A DNA stretch of 34,455 nt from Mesotaenium endlicherianum. Lineage: Eukaryota > Streptophyta > Zygnematophyceae > Zygnematales > Mesotaeniaceae. The position numbers and the translations under genes were made by a program. The number at the start of each line of letters is the position of its first letter. The stretch's first letter is position 1. Under the pieces are notes generated by a model. It did no database searches, was not told the DNA's origin, and saw only the letters and a program-made list of their open reading frames with translations. Positions 9,500 through 17,510 of this stretch are shown here, piece by piece. The stretch spans positions 1,141,459 to 1,175,913 of the forward strand of contig WELA01010100.1 in the NCBI GenBank assembly GCA_009602735.1. Direction: 5' to 3'.

Positions 9500-9541
9500 T
9501 TTAAAAGACAGCAACAGTCAGTAATCCAGTCTACTGACTGT
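9500..9541 (+). promoter_or_regulatory. Programmed -1 frameshift signal (gag to pro-pol), copy B
   Basis: T TTA AAA at 9500-9506 is phased on gag codons TTA AAA. A 7-nt spacer (9507-9513) is followed by a perfect 10-bp hairpin (9514-9523 with 9532-9541, 8-nt loop). The gag stop TAA at 9522-9524 overlaps the end of the 5' arm. The -1 frame at the heptamer is the frame of the protease ORF, and slipping to TTT AAA keeps both tRNAs paired. This is the canonical retroviral arrangement and sets the Gag to Gag-Pol ratio. Copy A is identical; copy H has lost both parts. Confidence 0.85.
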
Positions 9542-12500
9542 GAGGATGCTAGAGATAGTGGATCGTCACTAGCTGCCCTCGTAGCAGGTATTATGGGTCC
9601 TGCTGAACTGGATTCACTATGCATGCCTGACAAACAGATAAAGGAGACCATCAGTAATATAGACGTCCAGAGAGTGCACACTCTGGATGCTCTTGTTCCA
9701 CCTGATGTCCAACATTTCTTTGCTACGTCAGGAGAACAATGCGAAAGTCAGGAAAAGACAGTCCCCCCTATCCTACTGCATTGCATGATTGCAGGTAGGA
9801 AGGTGAGGGCATTTGTTGACGGAGGGGCGTCACATACTTTTATCCACAAGGACTTAGTTAAGCGGCTAAGGCTGCCTACTGTCACCCAAGGGAATAGAAA
9901 AATATTCCTTGGAGATGCCTCAAGTATCCCGGGAGGAGTTATAACCAAGCCTATTGAGGTCCAGTTAGGTTCTGGCATTGCAGTTCTAACTGAAACGCTT
10001 ACATTTGAGGTACTCAACACTGGCTTTTATGATCTCGTGCTAGGCAGGTCCTGGCTTAATAGACATCAAGCTGAAGTGTGTTGGAGCAGAGGTACAGTTA
10101 AAGTGAGAGGAGCCAGTGATGGGCAGACTGACTTGGCACCCACCAGTGCTCTTCCTCTTGTCCTGTGTGGATGGCAAATGAAGGAAAAGAAGAGGCTTCC
10201 AGAAGGATGCAAGTTGCTGAATGCAATGGAGTTCGTCAAAAGCTGGAACCAGAAGGAAGACAGAATGTTTTGTCTGCTGCTAAGAGAGGTACCTCCTCAA
10301 CCTGAAGAAGTGGTTGAGAAAAAGGTAAGCCCTCCGGAGCACCCTACTGCTGCAAAAATCGTTGCTCAGACACGGATGTATTTAATAAGCCTTTAGGACT
10401 ACCCCCTAAGAGGGAAGTAGATCATCGGATTGATTTATTACTGGGTAGTCAGCCACCTTGGCAACGCACTTATTGCTTGTCTTACGTGGAGAGCGAGGAG
10501 TTGAAATTACAGATTGCAGAGCTTGAGGAAAATGGTTATATTTCCCCCAGTAAATCACCTTACGGCGCACCCATCCTATTTGTTAAGAAAAAGGATGGCA
10601 GTATGCGGATGTGTGTGGATTACAGAGCCCTGAACAGAATTACGGTAAGAACAAGTATGCCTTACCCAGAATCGAGGACTTGCTTGATACCCTGTCTGGT
10701 GCTAAGGTGTTCAGTAAGATAGATCTCAAGAGTGGTTATCATCAAATCAGAATTGCTGAGGGGGATGAACACAAGACTGCCTTCCGTACACGTTATGGAC
10801 ACTATGAGTTCAACGTGATGCCATTCGGACTGACTAATGCTTCCGCAACCTTCTTGGGTGCTATGAATGACATTTTCAAGCCTTATTTGGATAAATTTGT
10901 GCAAGTTTTCCTGGATGATATTTTAATTTTCTCTAAAGATGAGACTCAGCACGCTGAACACTTAAAGACAGTCCTGGACACTCTAAGAACGAATCACTTA
11001 TATGCTAAAATGAGCAAGTGTGATTTCTTTAAGGAAAGTATTGAATTCTTAGGCCACGTTGTCAGTAAAGAGGGCATCAGTGTGGACCCTAAGAAAGTCC
11101 AGACCATAAGGGATTGGCCAGTACCACAGTCTGTCTCTGAAGTTAGATCCTTCCTCGGGTTGGCTAACTACTATAGGAGATTTATTGAGAATTATTCCAC
11201 AAAGGCCAGTAAATTGACTGACCTTACTAAGAATGAGATAGGGTATGTGTGGGCGGAAGAGCAGCAGGCTGCCTTCCAGACCCTTAAAGATGCCCTTTGT
11301 TCTGCCCCAGTGCTAGCCGTGTATGACCCCAGCAAACCGGTGCAGGTAGTCACTGATGCCTCTGACTTTGCCATGGGTACTATTTTGTTGCAGCCTGCTG
11401 ACAAAACCACAAAGGATGGTAAGGTACGGCAGGAGTGGCATCCTGTGTTGTATGAGTCTATGAAATTTAATCCAGCGGAGATTAATTACTTAGTGCATGA
11501 TAAAGAGCTGCTAGCTATCTTTCATGTGCTCAAACAGTGGAGAGCATACTTACATGGTAAAGCTTTTAAGGTGATTACGGATCATCTAGTTCTGACCCAC
11601 TTTCAGAAGAAGTCCAAGCTGTCGAGGAGGGAGAACCGCTGGAGCCAGATGCTGGAGCAGTTCCAAGTCCAGATCGACTACAAACCAGGGAAGTTGAACC
11701 CTGCTGATGCACTCTCTAGAAGACCTGACTTGCAAGAAAGGAACTTTAGTCAGCATGCTGTAGATAAAGTCGTGTGTGCACTTACTCCAATAAATGTGAA
11801 AAAGTCCTTCCTTGAACAACTTAGGAAAGCCTACCTTTCTGACCCAACATTTCAGCCCAGCCCCACTACTGGTGTGTGTCGTGCTACTGCACTCGGGTAT
11901 AAGCTCAAGGGAGGGGTCTGGGTGACTGAAACCACTTCAGGCAGGCTGAAGCTGGTCATTCCTAATAATTTGGAAATAAGGTCTCTCTTACTGAGTCAAG
12001 CTCATGACAGTCTCCTGGGTGGACATTTGGGGCAGGCCAAAACTGTTGGCAAACTGGCAAAACATTATCATTGGGAGGGGTTACCCCGGGATGTTTTGAA
12101 ATATGTCAAGTCCTGTGACCAGTGTCAGAGAACTAAGTCTCGGCACACACCACCGGGAGGTCTATTGCAACCGCTGCCCATCCCAGCGGGACGCTGGGAA
12201 ACTATGTCCATGGACTGGGTGGTCACACTGCCACGAACTGCTAATGGGCATGATTCGGTACTGGTGGTCGTGGATAAACTGACAAAAATGGTCATTTTCA
12301 TCCCCACAACTGTCAAAGTAACTGCACTCGAAACAGCGAGACAGTTCTACAACCATGTAGTATGCCAACATGGGCTACCCTCTAATGTTGTCTCAGACCG
12401 AGACTCAAAATTTTCCTCTAAGTTCTGGAGAGCTTTAATGGAGTTAATGGGAATCAAACAGCTGCTCAGCACAGCAAACCACCCTCAGACTGATGGGCAG

Positions 12501-13307
12501 ACTGAACGAACTAACCGAGTTCTGCAGGAGGTGCTGAGAGCATATATTAACCAAAAACAATATAATTGGGATGACCTGTTGCCTCAAATTCAGTTTGCGG
12601 TCAACAGTGCGGTGCACGCGTCAACAGGCAAGACTCCTTTTGAACTCAGCCTGGGTAGAGTCCCTAAGTGTCCTTTGGATGTACTGGGGGAGTATTTAAC
12701 TGACCCTGAAGGGATTGACAATTCGGTCTCCCTCCAGTTAACTCGGGAGTTTGCTGACACCCTGTCAGAAGTCCAACAAAACCTGCACAAAGCCCAAGAA
12801 AACCAACAAAATTACGCTAATCAACACCGTTGTGAGCTGACATTTTCCAAGGGCGATTTAGTCAAACTGCATTCTCAGCACCTGTACCTCCCTGGTGTGG
12901 TCAAGAAAAAGCTTGGCCCTGTCTGGGCCGGTCCATATTCGGTGGTACGTCGTATCGGTCAGAATGCTTACAAACTGAACATGTCAGCTGACTACAAGGG
13001 TCACCTGGTCCTTAATGTCTCCTTCCTGGAACCATACATCAAAGGTGATACTCTGTTCACAGGTCGGTTACCTGTCCAACCGGGACCGGTCCCCGCTGTC
13101 CCGGACGACGACCCTGAGGAATATGAGGTCGATGAGATTTTAGACGCTCGCTCGGTCCGTCGATCGTCTAAATTTGTCATGAAGTACCTCATCCGATGGA
13201 AGGGTTACGATGCCTCTGGGGACACTTGGGAGTTTAAAGACCAGCAGACCAATGCCAAAGGGTCGTTGAAACGGTTCCACCTTCGGGCGGCTGGGGCACC
13301 GCCCTAA
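9503..13307 (+). pseudogene. pol: pro-pol of copy B: protease, RT, RNase H, integrase, chromodomain
   Basis: The protease has FVDGGASHTF near 9816 (DGGA instead of the usual D[ST]GA). RT spans about 10480-11200 with palm motif FLDD (Asp pair 10914-10919). RNase H follows, with [10 protein letters not shown] near 11350. Integrase has the HHCC zinc motif (HDSLLGGH near 12001, CDQC near 12118) and catalytic D,D,E in [11 protein letters not shown] and GQTERTNR. The GPY/F module (WAGPYSVV) and a chromodomain ([24 protein letters not shown]) end at TAA 13305-13307. Two one-base deletions break it: near 10368 (after ATCGTTGCTCAG, against copy H) and near 10640 (ACGGTAAGAAC instead of GTAAAGAAC). The last 898 codons are open. 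Everything needed to copy and insert the element was once encoded here. Confidence 0.92.
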
Positions 13308-13547
13308 CTGTCCCTTCAGTAGCCCTGGGAAGATGACAGGAGGTCCTGTCTCCATGTAAGTTGGAGGGGGATGTGACAGTTAGTAACAGTTGTGACAGGC
13401 AACCCACCTTTAAAATTAAGTTGGAGGGAGTGGTATTATGTTTCGGGATCAACCGGAATATCTCTGATCACCATATTACACTCTCAACCTGCGCTCACAG
13501 TCACTTTCTCTCTAACTCAATTTTCCCGTATATTCACTCACACCAGG
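13308..13547 (+). other. pol-ORF3 leader of copy B with PPT-like motifs, intron lost
   Basis: AAGTTGGAGGGGGA (13358-13371) is followed by TGTGACAGTTAG, which looks like a polypurine tract joined to an LTR start. A second AAGTTGGAGGGAG lies at 13418-13430. A pyrimidine-rich stretch leads to CACACCAG directly joined to GATGAC at 13547. Copies F and H have a 108-nt GT-AG intron at this join. The frame is open upstream to 13392, but that extension is not conserved in F or H and was not used as the start. Confidence 0.6.
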
Positions 13548-15212
13548 ATGACTCAAAAGTCGGAACTCAAAAGGAAGAGAAGGGCGGAAGAGGCACATGC
13601 AGAATACTTGCAATTCCGTGGAGACATCGAATCATCCTCCATCTCTGCTCGGGAATCACAACGACTCCAACAACAGCGGGAGGCACAGAAGAAGAAGGAG
13701 GAGGAGGAACAGGCCAGACTGAGGCAGGAAGAACTGGACAGAAAAGCTGCAGAGGAGGCCAAGAAAGCAGAGGAGGAGAGGCAAGCTGAGGAGAAGCGGA
13801 AGCAGCAGGCTGAAGAAGAGCAGAGGAGAATCAGCAGCTACCGCTACACAGTACCGGGCAAGGGCTTTGATCTACTACTGGAGGCCTTCAAGTATGCTCA
13901 GAGAAGTCGCAGTGAGTCACAGAAGAACATCCTCCAGAGGGAAGGGGAGACATCCGAAAACTTTGACAAGTATATAGAGGTCAGCACGGGGCTCTTCCTC
14001 TATCACGATTACGCCAGGATGGTAGGGTATACGGTCAGAGAGGCCAAGGCAATGGCCCAGGTGAACGAAGCAGGGACTGTATCGATTCCTGGTATCCGGG
14101 GGGAAGATAGGGTCATCAGGATGATCCCCATGGACGCGAACAGCTTTAAGGACTCTACACCCCATCACAGGTTCAAGGCCATGTATAATGAGGTGGAGAG
14201 GAGAAGCTGGGAGTTCTTGGCCAGGGAAACCAGTCAGCTAGACTTTGCAGGGCACTCGTACCCTTGTACTCTTAAGAGGACAGAGCCTGCCTTCTTCCAA
14301 AAGCCCACCGATTGGCGGTGGATGACCATCAACATGAGGGATCAGCAGAATGACTGGGCGACGGATGAGGATTTCCTGACAGACCTAAGGGGGAACATAG
14401 TATTGCCCCCTCACATTGCGGCTTGGGACCCAAGATTGGATGGAGTCAGAGACTGCATGAGCCAAGAAATGCAGGGGGACAGAAGCAGGGCCCAAGAGTC
14501 ATTCTCAGAAGGGAAGCACGCATATGCCAAATGGGCAAGCAAGCAGGGGGAAAAGGACCTGCATGTGGTCCGGACTCAGCAGCCCCTACCAGCACCCAAA
14601 AGGGGAAGGTCAGTGGGATATTCCTTTTCTTGGGAAGAACTGGAGCAGCTGACAGAAGAGAGCCCAGAAGTCTCAGAGGAACCCGGGGACGGAGAAGAGG
14701 AGGAGTCACAGGAAGACGAGGAGGAAGGCGAGGAGGAGGACACTAGCCCCGCCGTGATCCTGACACCTGCCACATCCCCTGTAAGGGAGAAGACGGGGTT
14801 GGCCCTGCAGCAACTCGCTGAAGAGGAGGATATCACTTGGCTGGGAACTGCCAGAGGACAGAGCCCATCTCCAGGCACGGAGACCCAGTCAGACAGGGCA
14901 GACAGGAGGGCTGCTAGAGAAATAGCCAGAGGCCTGCCGACATCTCCCTCGCAGAGAGGGCATGTACCCTTAGCTCATGTCATGCAACATCCTTTTGGGA
15001 TGCCGATATATGTAACAGTCAGTTTGAGGGATGCCCAGGAGAAGGCTGCCTCCATTCAGTTTCAGACCGTGCAGGAGGAAACAGCACAGTTACTGCGTTC
15101 TCCGCCGGGTCCTTACACGGAACCTCCCTCTCTGACAGGCTTCAGAAGACCCCAAGACAGGAGGAGGACTGACTCCCTTGACCACAGGGTCCCAGGGGCA
15201 TCTCCCTCCTAA
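13548..15212 (+). CDS. ORF3 of copy B: conserved 554-residue accessory protein of unknown function
   Basis: The ATG at 13548 starts MTQKSELKRKRRAEEAHAEY, identical in copy F. Residues 1 to about 105 are highly charged and likely coiled coil (QQQREAQKKKEEEEQARLRQEELDR is typical). Residues about 110-330 look folded, with conserved aromatics (FDKYIEVSTGLFLYHDYARM, TDWRWMTINMRDQQN) and no domain I recognise. An acidic run (about 385-410) and a Pro/Arg-rich tail (GFRRPQDRRR) follow. No signal peptide, membrane helix or zinc motif is visible. It occupies the env position, but nothing suggests an envelope protein. This is the only fully open ORF3 of the three in the window. Similarity among B, F and H is high at the protein level. 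A Gag-like assembly, chromatin or RNA-binding role is possible but unproven. Confidence 0.82.
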   Translation: MTQKSELKRKRRAEEAHAEYLQFRGDIESSSISARESQRLQQQREAQKKKEEEEQARLRQEELDRKAAEEAKKAEEERQAEEKRKQQAEEEQRRISSYRYTVPGKGFDLLLEAFKYAQRSRSESQKNILQREGETSENFDKYIEVSTGLFLYHDYARMVGYTVREAKAMAQVNEAGTVSIPGIRGEDRVIRMIPMDANSFKDSTPHHRFKAMYNEVERRSWEFLARETSQLDFAGHSYPCTLKRTEPAFFQKPTDWRWMTINMRDQQNDWATDEDFLTDLRGNIVLPPHIAAWDPRLDGVRDCMSQEMQGDRSRAQESFSEGKHAYAKWASKQGEKDLHVVRTQQPLPAPKRGRSVGYSFSWEELEQLTEESPEVSEEPGDGEEEESQEDEEEGEEEDTSPAVILTPATSPVREKTGLALQQLAEEEDITWLGTARGQSPSPGTETQSDRADRRAAREIARGLPTSPSQRGHVPLAHVMQHPFGMPIYVTVSLRDAQEKAASIQFQTVQEETAQLLRSPPGPYTEPPSLTGFRRPQDRRRTDSLDHRVPGASPS

Positions 15213-15296
15213 GGGCGGAAGGCCAAGGGCACAGCATGCTGGATGGGAGAGGGATCAGTATTTTCAGTTGGGGAAACCTATGTACCCTGTGTCAGT

Positions 15297-15331
15297 GTTG
15301 TCGAGGCGACAACTTGTTAAGTTGGAGGGAT
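15297..15331 (+). promoter_or_regulatory. Hairpin and polypurine tract of copy B
   Basis: GTTGTCGAGGCGACAAC (15297-15313) forms a 7-bp stem and 3-nt loop. AAGTTGGAGGGAT runs up to the LTR at 15332. The purine tract primes plus-strand synthesis. The conserved hairpin beside it may affect RNase H cleavage, RNA dimerisation or RNA stability; that is speculation. Confidence 0.7.
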
Positions 15332-16051
15332 TGTAATGAATCAGTACATTGGTAGATATAATATTCATTTAAATATAACAGTTAAATGAGTTCAGCCTGC
15401 TGAACACTAGTTAATAATCAGTTTGGTGGACTTTATATTTAATATCAGTTTAATGACTCAGTCGAAAGCAGCAGGCTGAAGTCAACTTAAGTCAGCTTGC
15501 TGACACATTCTTTGACAGCCAGCTGACTTCCGTACTCGGTAGCAGCAAACTGCCTCGATATGCATCTAAGTGTGGTATGCTAGATGGATGGCCAGATGAC
15601 ATCCCTATGATGGATGGCGATTCGGGATGATGGGAGATGGCGGTGGATTTGGTTAATCGAGGTCCTACCAACGTGGTTAACTCCCGGTCAGGCGGTGCCA
15701 TCACACTGGCCGTTGAACAGTAAACTCATTCCATGTACATATGCTAGGCATTGCTTTCGAGTTCGGCATTCGGAAACGAGGCCAACTCTCTTGTACAGCT
15801 TACTGAGAGAGATCTGAATCCAAGGCGAGAAGCCATTGATACGCACCGTCTTCTAACCTTGCTTATGTATGAATTTACTGATTGCATTATTCATGTTAGT
15901 TTACTCGCATTTGACTTACGAGTATTATTCCCTGCTAGTGTGTTGTCCTTTGCCGTTTAACCAGTTAACGGAAAATACCATAAAGATTACTTGCTGACAT
16001 AAAGATCTTTATTAATTGTTAATCGCCTATTTGGTAAGTCGATTCATTTCA
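15332..16051 (+). repeat. 3' LTR of copy B (720 bp)
   Basis: Same ends and length as the 5' LTR. GTTCAGCCTGCTGAAC is at 15390-15405 and GTCAGCTTGCTGAC at 15491-15504. It differs from the 5' LTR by scattered substitutions, consistent with independent decay after insertion. Confidence 0.95.
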
Positions 16052-16056
16052 AGGCT
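16052..16056 (+). repeat. Target-site duplication AGGCT, right
   Basis: Identical to 7246-7250, directly after the last base of the 3' LTR of copy B. Confidence 0.95.
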
Positions 16057-16087
16057 ACACTCTAGCTGCATATAATGAGAACCCCCC

Positions 16088-16147
16088 CATGATTGCATGT
16101 GTGTGGAATGATAGCTCCATGATTGCATGTGTGTGGAATGATAGCAA
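16088..16147 (+). repeat. 30-base tandem duplication inside the transposase
   Basis: Units 16088-16117 and 16118-16147 differ only at the last base. The unit encodes MIACVWNDS plus one residue, so the third catalytic Asp region is present twice in frame. It may be a real slip duplication or an assembly error like those at the N positions, although no N is present. Confidence 0.8.
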
Positions 16148-16780
16148 ACCATGTGCATTCCTTTCCACAGTCAAAGGACTAGCTCAGCTTAGGCGTGTGT
16201 CGGCAAAAGAGAAAAAGTCAATACCAGCTCCAGAATTGGTAGAGCATTATAACATATACAAGGATGGAGTAGACCAGTTTGATGCATTGTGTCTAGCTAG
16301 GAACTACAGTACTAAGATGGTCTTAGTGAATAGAAAGTGGTGGCATAGGGCCTACTGGGGCATCTTTGATGGGTTGCTTGCTAATGCATTCATCATGTAT
16401 AAGATTGCATTTCCCGGCGCTGAGAAGTTTGACATGTACATGGAGATTATGGATGAGATGTGCTACTTTCACCATCCAAGTGATGCAGGTCCTAACAGGG
16501 TAGTGACAAGAACTATCTCAATCCAGCCTACTGCAGATGCCAGCTGGACCCACAGGCACTTCCCTGTGAAGGTCAAGGAGAGGAAGCGATGCGTGGTGTG
16601 CAACGTTGGCACTTTTGGACATCGTGCCAACGGCCCGAGAGCCCCCAAGGTTCAATTCATGTGTGAGCCTTGAAATGTTCACTTTTGCCCTTTTGTGTGC
16701 TTCCAGAGGTACCATACAGAGAGACAGACAGCCCATCTAGATGTAGGAGCCAGGAGAGAGGTTAGGCTTTAGAGAGAGAA

Positions 16781-17510
16781 GTAGGCGATACGCGTAGTTT
16801 TTGTCGATTATGGACATTTGTGTGAAATGCCAAAACAGTATCACTTCCTACTTCATTATCATTGTAATTAGTAGTATGAGTGTGTACAAGATGCTTGAAT
16901 TACTTTCAGATTTTTATTTTCAAGAATATAAATAATATGGTATGTTTACCCTTGAAAGTGGACAAAATATATTGATTAATTATTAAATTGAATAAATTAA
17001 ATTAGAAAAAATTTAAACAGGAAGGTATTCATGTCATGCTCTATGACTTTAAAATTCATATTAAAAGGCAATACACAGAGCTTTGTGGAATGGATTATGT
17101 GCAAGCCACTTTATGAGGTCTTGTTGGGCCATGCAAAAAAATTGGTCCATATAAGACCCAAGTCTGCCAAGTGCCATAGATCATAGGGTACTTTATAATC
17201 GGCTCTAAAATTTCTTGAGGACATTCTTCAGGCATGTATAGACCTCTTGCAAAAATCTCAACATCTGGTAAAAGGTGCATTGTGTGCAATGATTCCTCAA
17301 TGTTAGCACATTTGTCGTTGGTTTTTTTTGCAAATTACTTTCTAACTTTCCGAGCAGAAAAAAAATCTCTTTGTGGCCTTGAAGATGATGATGTAAGCAT
17401 GCACATATATAAGTTAAAAACTCATTGGATGAAGCATGTGAAGTCAAAAAAATGAAGACCGAGGGTAGTTGTTGGGCCAAAAATCATACATTCCAGTGGG
17501 CTATCTAGTG
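16781..17510. other. AT-rich flank, no recognisable gene
   Basis: The first part may be the 3' untranslated region of the piggyBac gene; it is very AT-rich around 16900-17010. A small plus frame at 17234-17455 includes KRCIVCNDSSM but matches nothing I recognise. No clear piggyBac terminal inverted repeat next to a TTAA could be assigned. Confidence 0.5.

Larger units (their letters stand above)
8005..9524 (+). pseudogene. gag: gag of copy B, interrupted
   Basis: The ATG at 8005 opens MVRTRSQTSNSRDMENQ. The order is Ala/Glu-rich coiled-coil-like N-terminus, gag core (DWWLYWKGERKA, WVEFVEKLHEKFD), a Gly/Arg-rich RNA-binding-like stretch (RGRGGFPRGGYGRGGG) and a zinc knuckle. In the knuckle the second Cys is Arg (CFHRQQPGHFREQC), so metal binding is probably lost; copies A and H keep CX2CX4HX4C. 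TAA at 8308-8310 and TGA at 8437-8439 are in-frame stops absent from copy H at those sites. Two N-joins (8994, 9190) add duplicated bases and shift the frame. The true gag stop is TAA at 9522-9524, inside the frameshift hairpin. It cannot make full Gag as sequenced. Confidence 0.9.
7251..16051 (+). mobile_element. Copy B: complete Ty3/gypsy chromovirus with extra ORF3 (8801 bp)
   Basis: The element is bounded by two 720-bp LTRs and a perfect 5-bp duplication. Internal order: PBS, gag, -1 frameshift signal, protease, reverse transcriptase, RNase H, integrase (HHCC, DDE, GPY/F), chromodomain, leader, ORF3, hairpin, polypurine tract. The integrase-after-RNase H order and chromodomain place it among Ty3/gypsy chromoviruses. 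An intact 554-codon ORF between pol and the 3' LTR is unusual for that group. Lesions: two stops in gag, two single-N joins, a lost Cys in the zinc knuckle, and two one-base deletions in pol. The LTRs differ at roughly a dozen positions in their first 170 bases, so the insertion is not recent. Confidence 0.95.
16052..16780 (+). pseudogene. piggyBac-type transposase, 3' part
   Basis: Reading resumes where 7250 left off. It shows the third catalytic Asp region (CVWNDSK), the signature GVDQFDALCLARNYS with RKWWHRAYWGIFDGLLANA, and a C-terminal Cys motif (RCVVC). A TGA at 16671-16673 sits where the family normally has a Cys. After it the same frame continues with HFCPFVCFQRYHT, the rest of the C-terminal cross-brace zinc finger, so the TGA is probably a premature stop. 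A 30-base tandem duplication (16088-16147) adds ten residues near the third Asp. The C-terminal finger binds the transposon ends in studied piggyBac proteins. Confidence 0.87.

Noticed and set aside
10360..10660. Further programmed frameshifts in pol of copy B
   Set aside because: The two frame changes match single-base deletions against copies G and H, without slippery heptamers; they are lesions.
13392..13547. N-terminal extension of ORF3 in copy B (start at 13392)
   Set aside because: The open frame exists only because the intron is missing in B; the extension is not conserved in F or H, while MTQK is.
13548..15212. ORF3 as an envelope gene
   Set aside because: It is in the env position but shows no signal peptide, membrane helix, or Cys/glycosylation pattern; it is strongly charged and soluble-looking.
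17234..17455. Small plus-strand ORF with CIVCNDSSM as a zinc protein
   Set aside because: Only one Cys pair, no homology recognised, and the region is AT-rich flank.
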